From contig NZ_QKUF01000009.1 in the NCBI RefSeq assembly GCF_003253565.1, forward strand, positions 159,480 through 223,479: 64,000 nucleotides of DNA, in the 5' to 3' direction. The first letter of the stretch is position 1, and each line of letters begins with the position of its first letter. The DNA is from Thermosporothrix hazakensis. Its GTDB lineage: Bacteria; Chloroflexota; Ktedonobacteria; Ktedonobacterales; Ktedonobacteraceae. This document shows positions 60,261 through 64,000 of this stretch, in pieces. The notes beneath the pieces were generated by a model. It saw only the letters and a program-made list of their open reading frames with translations, was not told where the DNA came from and ran no database searches. The translations under genes were made by a program, and so were the position numbers.

Positions 60261-60828
60261 ATGATGGGAACCCGGGGAGAAACATCGATGAGCGTCGCCG
60301 ACTATTTGCGGCTTGATCGAGCTAGTGAGGGCGTGCGCTATGAGTATCTGGACGGTCGGGTGTACGCGCTGACGGGCGGGACTATTGCCCATGCTCGTAT
60401 TGCCTCAATTTTACGAAATTGCTGGATACGCATCTACAAGGGAGCCCCTGTCGGTTCTATACCTCAGATGTGCGGGTGCAACTGGCTGCGTCCCGGTATG
60501 TGTATCCCGATGTGACGGTGAGTTGTGCGGAAAGGGACTGGCAAGAGCAGGAAGACACAATTCAGGCTCCTCGTCTGGTGATTGAGGTGCTTTCACCGAG
60601 CACAGAGGCCTATGATCGCGGCAAGAAGTCGGGCGTGCCCTTCCATCGAAGTGTATCTATTGTTAAGTGCGACAGAACGCGTAAGTAGAGAGATTTCGGC
60701 GTCGGGGCGAGATGTGGAGTTATCGGCGTTGTACAGGTGAAGATGCGGTAATCTGTGCCTGTGTGAAGGGGACGTTTGCGCCGGATGCAATCTATGAATA
60801 TGTGACCTTCTCGTCGGGAGGTGCCTGA
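60261..60828 (+). pseudogene. Decayed Uma2-family (DUF820) endonuclease-like gene
   Basis: Parts of a Uma2 protein lie in three frames. Frame one: MSVADYLRLDRASEGVRYEY, LDGRVYALTGGTIAHARIAS. After a shift near 60415: GSPCRFYTSDVRVQLAASRY, VYPDVTVSCAERDW and LVIEVLSPSTEAYDRGKK. After another near 60635: CPSIEVYLLLSATERVSREI. After a last shift: GEDAVICACVKGTFAPDAIY. The active-site Asp, Glu and Lys positions of the PD-(D/E)xK fold are still readable. At least three indels make it non-functional. Uma2 genes are abundant in Chloroflexota and cyanobacteria, so loss of one copy is not surprising. Confidence 0.8.
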
Positions 60829-60929
60829 GCCCGCGCCGGATGCGCTATGAGCGGTCGCGTTTTGTTATTGTATGGCTGAGTGTTTGTGCTACCCTATCCT
60901 CAGCCCTTCTCTGGAACAGGATGCAGCTT

Positions 60930-62306
60930 ATGTCATCAGCAGAATCCACCTTGACCTATACGTCTCCCACAACCATACAGCAGCGTGTCTGGCAGCCCTT
61001 GCTTGAGGAGCCGCTTCGTCAGCGGGCACTGGAAGCTGCTCGATATGTTGCGCTGCGCATGGTCGACCCGGAGGTTATTCAGCAGCAGGCCGCACAGGCA
61101 AGCAAGCAGATGAGTGAACCTGCTCCCTGGCTGCCGTCTGCGCTGTCGTCGGGCGTGTGTGGGGTTGCGCTGCTGCACGGCTTTCTGGCTCATCACTTCC
61201 CTGAACATGAGCAGTATGTCCAGCGCCTGCTTCACCATGCTGCAATGAGTACCCGTGAGCAGCCGATCCAGTCTCCAGGCCTTTTCGCGGGGACTACCTC
61301 TCTGCTGATTACGCTGAACCTGCTCAGTAATGGGGGCAAGCGCTATCAGAAGACGCTGGCAGGCTTGCGCAAGGCGCTCTTTGAACAGATAGAGCAGCAA
61401 AGGTACTGGAGGTATGGGCCGGAGCGTGTTGCTGAATATGATTATGATGTCATTTCCGGTGCATCGGGTGTGCTGGCCTGTCTGGTTATGGGCCCGCTCG
61501 CCGACGAACTGACACAGCAGATGATCGCGCGCCTGATTGACTACCTGATCTGGCTGTTGGAGCCGCACCAGAGATATGGAGAGGAGCGCTGGTGTATCAA
61601 GCCTGAGGCGATCATCTCGCCGAGCTTGCGCGCGCAGCATCGGCAGGGCTATTTCAATTGTGGGCTGGCACACGGACTTCCCGGGCCGCTTGCTGCCCTG
61701 TCGCTGGCCTACCTGGCTGGTTATCGCTATCCCCGGATCTCTGATGCCATCGCTAGCGCCGCCGACTGGCTGGCCGTGCATCGCCTGGACGATGAGTGGG
61801 GGGTGAACTGGCCCGCGGTGGTACCTATCGAGGTGGCGACACCTCACGGGGCCTGGGCGCACTTGCCGGTGGCTCGGGCTGGCTGGTGTTATGGCGCTCC
61901 GGGAGTGGCTCGAAGCCTCTGGCTTGCCGGGCATGTCCTGGAAGAAAGGGCAATCCAGCGGCTGGCAATCATGGGAATCGAGGCCGTGATGCAGCGTCCT
62001 CCTGAGCAGCGCATGCTTCTCTCTCCGACGCTCTGTCATGGCGTTGCCGGGCTGCTTCAGATCTGCCTGCGCTTTGCCCATGAGAGCGAGAGCATCCTTG
62101 TTCGCGAGCAGATCCCGGCGCTTGTACGGCAGATTCTTGACACCTTCAATCCGGATTTTCCCCTCGGCTTTCGCGATGTGGAGAGGCCGGGTGTCGCGGT
62201 CGATCAGCCTTCATGGCTGGAAGGCGCTCCGGGCGTGGCGATGGCTCTGCTGGCGGCGGCAACCGAGATTCCCCCGATCTGGGATCGCATTTTGCTTATT
62301 TCCTGA
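60930..62306 (+). CDS. lanC: LanC lanthionine cyclase
   Basis: A 458-residue zinc cyclase that adds Cys to dehydrated Ser/Thr. The zinc ligands are seen in RAGWCYGAPGVARSLWL near residue 318 and LSPTLCHGVAGLLQIC near 367. Other repeats of the alpha-toroid are LSSGVCGVALLHGFLAHH, DVISGASGVLACLVMGP and FNCGLAHGLPGPLAALSLAY with a conserved His. It probably modifies the two FxLD precursors divergent from it. The ATG at 60930 is preferred because AGGA lies eight to twelve bases upstream; ATGs 9 and 90 bases earlier are possible. LanB begins 21 bases after its stop. Confidence 0.88.
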   Translation: MSSAESTLTYTSPTTIQQRVWQPLLEEPLRQRALEAARYVALRMVDPEVIQQQAAQASKQMSEPAPWLPSALSSGVCGVALLHGFLAHHFPEHEQYVQRLLHHAAMSTREQPIQSPGLFAGTTSLLITLNLLSNGGKRYQKTLAGLRKALFEQIEQQRYWRYGPERVAEYDYDVISGASGVLACLVMGPLADELTQQMIARLIDYLIWLLEPHQRYGEERWCIKPEAIISPSLRAQHRQGYFNCGLAHGLPGPLAALSLAYLAGYRYPRISDAIASAADWLAVHRLDDEWGVNWPAVVPIEVATPHGAWAHLPVARAGWCYGAPGVARSLWLAGHVLEERAIQRLAIMGIEAVMQRPPEQRMLLSPTLCHGVAGLLQICLRFAHESESILVREQIPALVRQILDTFNPDFPLGFRDVERPGVAVDQPSWLEGAPGVAMALLAAATEIPPIWDRILLIS

Positions 62307-62327
62307 GAAAAGGAGAGAAAAGGGTAC

Positions 62328-64000
62328 ATGACGGAAGGACTGTATGCACCCGCTGACTTTTTCATGCTGCGAGCGCCTGCCCTGCCTGCTGAGGTGTTCC
62401 TTCGGCTTTCCGAGACGGCTGAAGACAGAGAGGCCTGCTATCGTCTGTTGCGCGAGCTTGCCGAGCAGCCTCACTGTGCGCTTGCTCTGGCGGTAGCAAG
62501 CCCCTCGCTCTGGCAGACGATCCAGCGGCTTCCTCAGGCGAAGCCTGCGGCGGCGAAACGCGCTTATGCCGGGCTGCTGCGCTACCTGATTCGGATGAGC
62601 ACGCGCCCGACGCCCTTTGGCCTGTTCTCAGGCGTCACAACGGGCACGTTTGCCGATGAGACCCGGCTGACCCTGGCCTCTCCTCCAGTGCAGCGCTTTC
62701 GCACCCGACCCGATATGGACTGGTTGCTTGCCCTTCTACAGCAGGCGGAGGGGGCGAAGGAGGTCGTGACACAGCTCAAGGTGAGAGCGAATCAGACGGC
62801 TTATCTTGCGGGGGGACGCCTGCGCCTGCCCTACGCCGATACCTACGGGCAGCGAGATAACCGCTCGATCTCGCTACGAGCTACTTCCGTTGTGCTCAAG
62901 GCGCTGGAACTGGCGGTGCAGCCCATTCCTTATACAGAATTGCAGGCGGCGCTGCTTCGGGCCTTTCCTCAGGCGAAGCCATCGCAGGTTGAGCGCTTGT
63001 TGTGGCAGCTCTGGGAGCACCACTTTTTAATCAGCGACCTGCATCCTCCCCTGACTGATGCTCGCCCCGCTGCCTATCTTGCCCGTCAGCTCGCCGCGCT
63101 CAAGGGAGTTGAAACGCTTCACGACGGTTTGCAGGCTGTTTTACAACAGACAAGCGAGTTCGATGCAGCCGGAAATGCAGCCAGCATCGAGCAGCTTCGG
63201 CAGGTTGAGGCACGACAGGCGAGCCTTGTTCCCGAGGCGCAGGAGAAGGCCCGGGTTCAGCTTGACGCGGCTCTTCGCCTGCACGAGACGACGCTTCATC
63301 AACAGATCGGGGTGGCCGCCGCTCGCGCCGCTGAACTCCTGCTGCGCCTGACGCCGTTTTATGAGGGATTGCCTCATCTCAAAGAGTATCGTCTGTTCTT
63401 TCTTGAAACCTATGGGGAGGGGGTTGAGGTGCCGCTGCTTGACCTCTTGCACCCGGAACAGGGCCTCGACGCGCCTCCCGGCTACGATCAGCCTCGGCGC
63501 TCCTATCCGCTCCCACCCGGCCCGAACGCCCCCGACACCCGAAAATGGGATGAGCAGCTTCAGGCGCTGGTTGCGGAAACGATCAACCGTCAGAGTGTGG
63601 AGCTGGAGCTGACCGAAGCGCTGCTGAAGCGGCTTGAGCGCTGGTCTCCGGTCGCGGAACAGGCTCCGCTCTCGCTGGAAATCTATCTACAGGTGCATGC
63701 GGCGTCGCGTGAGGCGCTGGACAATGGCGAGTGGTGCGTGGTGCTCGGGCCGAATTGGGGTTCTCCTAACGCCGGGCGCACGTTTGGACGCTTCTTTGAT
63801 CTGCTGGATGAGGAGGGGATGCGACATCTACAGCAGTTGACCGAGCGTGAAGAGGCGCTTCAGCCCGATGTGATCTTTGCCGAGTTGAGCTATCAGCCAC
63901 GCGAGGCCCGAATGGCGAATGTGGCGCTTCGGCCTCCACTGCGGCGCTACGAAATCGCGGTCGGGACGACACCCTCTGTGCCTCCCGAGCGGGTGATCTC
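62328..64000 (+). CDS. lanB: LanB class I lanthipeptide dehydratase, 3' end outside window
   Basis: The first 557 residues of a class I dehydratase, which activates Ser/Thr with glutamyl-tRNA and eliminates glutamate. It starts ADFFMLRAPALPAEVFLRL, and the family hallmark RMSTRPTPFGLFSGVTTGTF lies near residue 90. TRPDMDWLLALL, YLAGGRLRLPYADTYG and LLRLTPFYEGLPHLKEYRLF follow, and YGEGVEVPLLDLLHP leads into the glutamylation domain. Known LanB proteins run to about 1000 residues, so roughly half is cut off, including the elimination part. GGAG lies before the ATG. Together with lanC and the two precursors it makes a class I set; exporter and protease, if any, must be to the right. Confidence 0.92.
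   Translation, partial: MTEGLYAPADFFMLRAPALPAEVFLRLSETAEDREACYRLLRELAEQPHCALALAVASPSLWQTIQRLPQAKPAAAKRAYAGLLRYLIRMSTRPTPFGLFSGVTTGTFADETRLTLASPPVQRFRTRPDMDWLLALLQQAEGAKEVVTQLKVRANQTAYLAGGRLRLPYADTYGQRDNRSISLRATSVVLKALELAVQPIPYTELQAALLRAFPQAKPSQVERLLWQLWEHHFLISDLHPPLTDARPAAYLARQLAALKGVETLHDGLQAVLQQTSEFDAAGNAASIEQLRQVEARQASLVPEAQEKARVQLDAALRLHETTLHQQIGVAAARAAELLLRLTPFYEGLPHLKEYRLFFLETYGEGVEVPLLDLLHPEQGLDAPPGYDQPRRSYPLPPGPNAPDTRKWDEQLQALVAETINRQSVELELTEALLKRLERWSPVAEQAPLSLEIYLQVHAASREALDNGEWCVVLGPNWGSPNAGRTFGRFFDLLDEEGMRHLQQLTEREEALQPDVIFAELSYQPREARMANVALRPPLRRYEIAVGTTPSVPPERVI

Noticed and set aside
1..64000. tRNA, rRNA or CRISPR loci
   Set aside because: No GTTCGAATC-type T-loops within cloverleaf context, no rRNA-like stretches and no regularly spaced repeats were seen.

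Overview
This 64 kb window reads as bacterial chromosome of moderate GC. The gene mix suggests a Ktedonobacteria-like member of the Chloroflexota: lanthipeptide genes, an HTH-GAF regulator, F420-type oxidoreductases, secreted PT-linked glycosidases and many stand-alone genes with AGGAGG-type ribosome sites. This placement is inferred from gene content only. I saw no rRNA, tRNA or CRISPR array and no intact transposase.

Layout. 1-13.6 kb is a set of single genes: a CYTH-domain protein cut by the window edge, a Gfo/Idh oxidoreductase, a GNAT enzyme, a GH18 chitinase, a GH3 beta-glucosidase behind a LacI-like operator, an MFS transporter, an M3 peptidase, VOC and Nudix proteins. 13.6-16.3 kb holds a winged-helix protein with a DnaC-like loader ATPase, which looks like a primosome or replication module. 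16.3-21 kb has a polysaccharide deacetylase, a frameshifted kinase-like gene, a lactate permease and a MerR regulator with an almost leaderless promoter.

21-37.5 kb is a nearly complete purine and urate catabolic locus. An IclR regulator, an 8-oxoguanine/guanine deaminase, glyoxylate carboligase and tartronate semialdehyde reductase lie on the minus strand. Divergent from them run uraD, uricase, HIU hydrolase, an allantoate amidohydrolase, allantoinase, xanthine dehydrogenase (an FAD-2Fe2S fusion plus the Mo subunit), a DUF3830-like protein, an NCS2 purine permease and hydroxypyruvate isomerase. Together they would take xanthine or guanine through urate, allantoin and glyoxylate to glycerate or hydroxypyruvate. 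Sigma70-like promoters and GAAAA/TTTTC dyads sit between the two arms.

39.7-48.4 kb is a class II lanthipeptide cluster: a divergent HTH-GAF regulator, a 62-residue HlyD-like stub, a LanT with C39 peptidase, four tandem mersacidin-type precursors with Arg/Tyr/Trp-rich cores, and LanM. 48.4-57.6 kb holds SET-domain, CapA, GH172, basic-secretory-protein, oligopeptide-binding, Ddn-like, GNAT and GH13 genes. 57.9-59 kb is a membrane protein with two similar halves.

59.2-64 kb is a class I lanthipeptide cluster: two FxLD-type precursors on the minus strand (one only 55 codons), a decayed Uma2 gene, LanC, and LanB running off the right edge. A candidate small RNA lies beside the precursors. Two separate lanthipeptide systems within 20 kb are the most interesting content, above all the four class II precursors, whose cores share one Ser/Thr-Cys pairing plan in spite of very different sequences.
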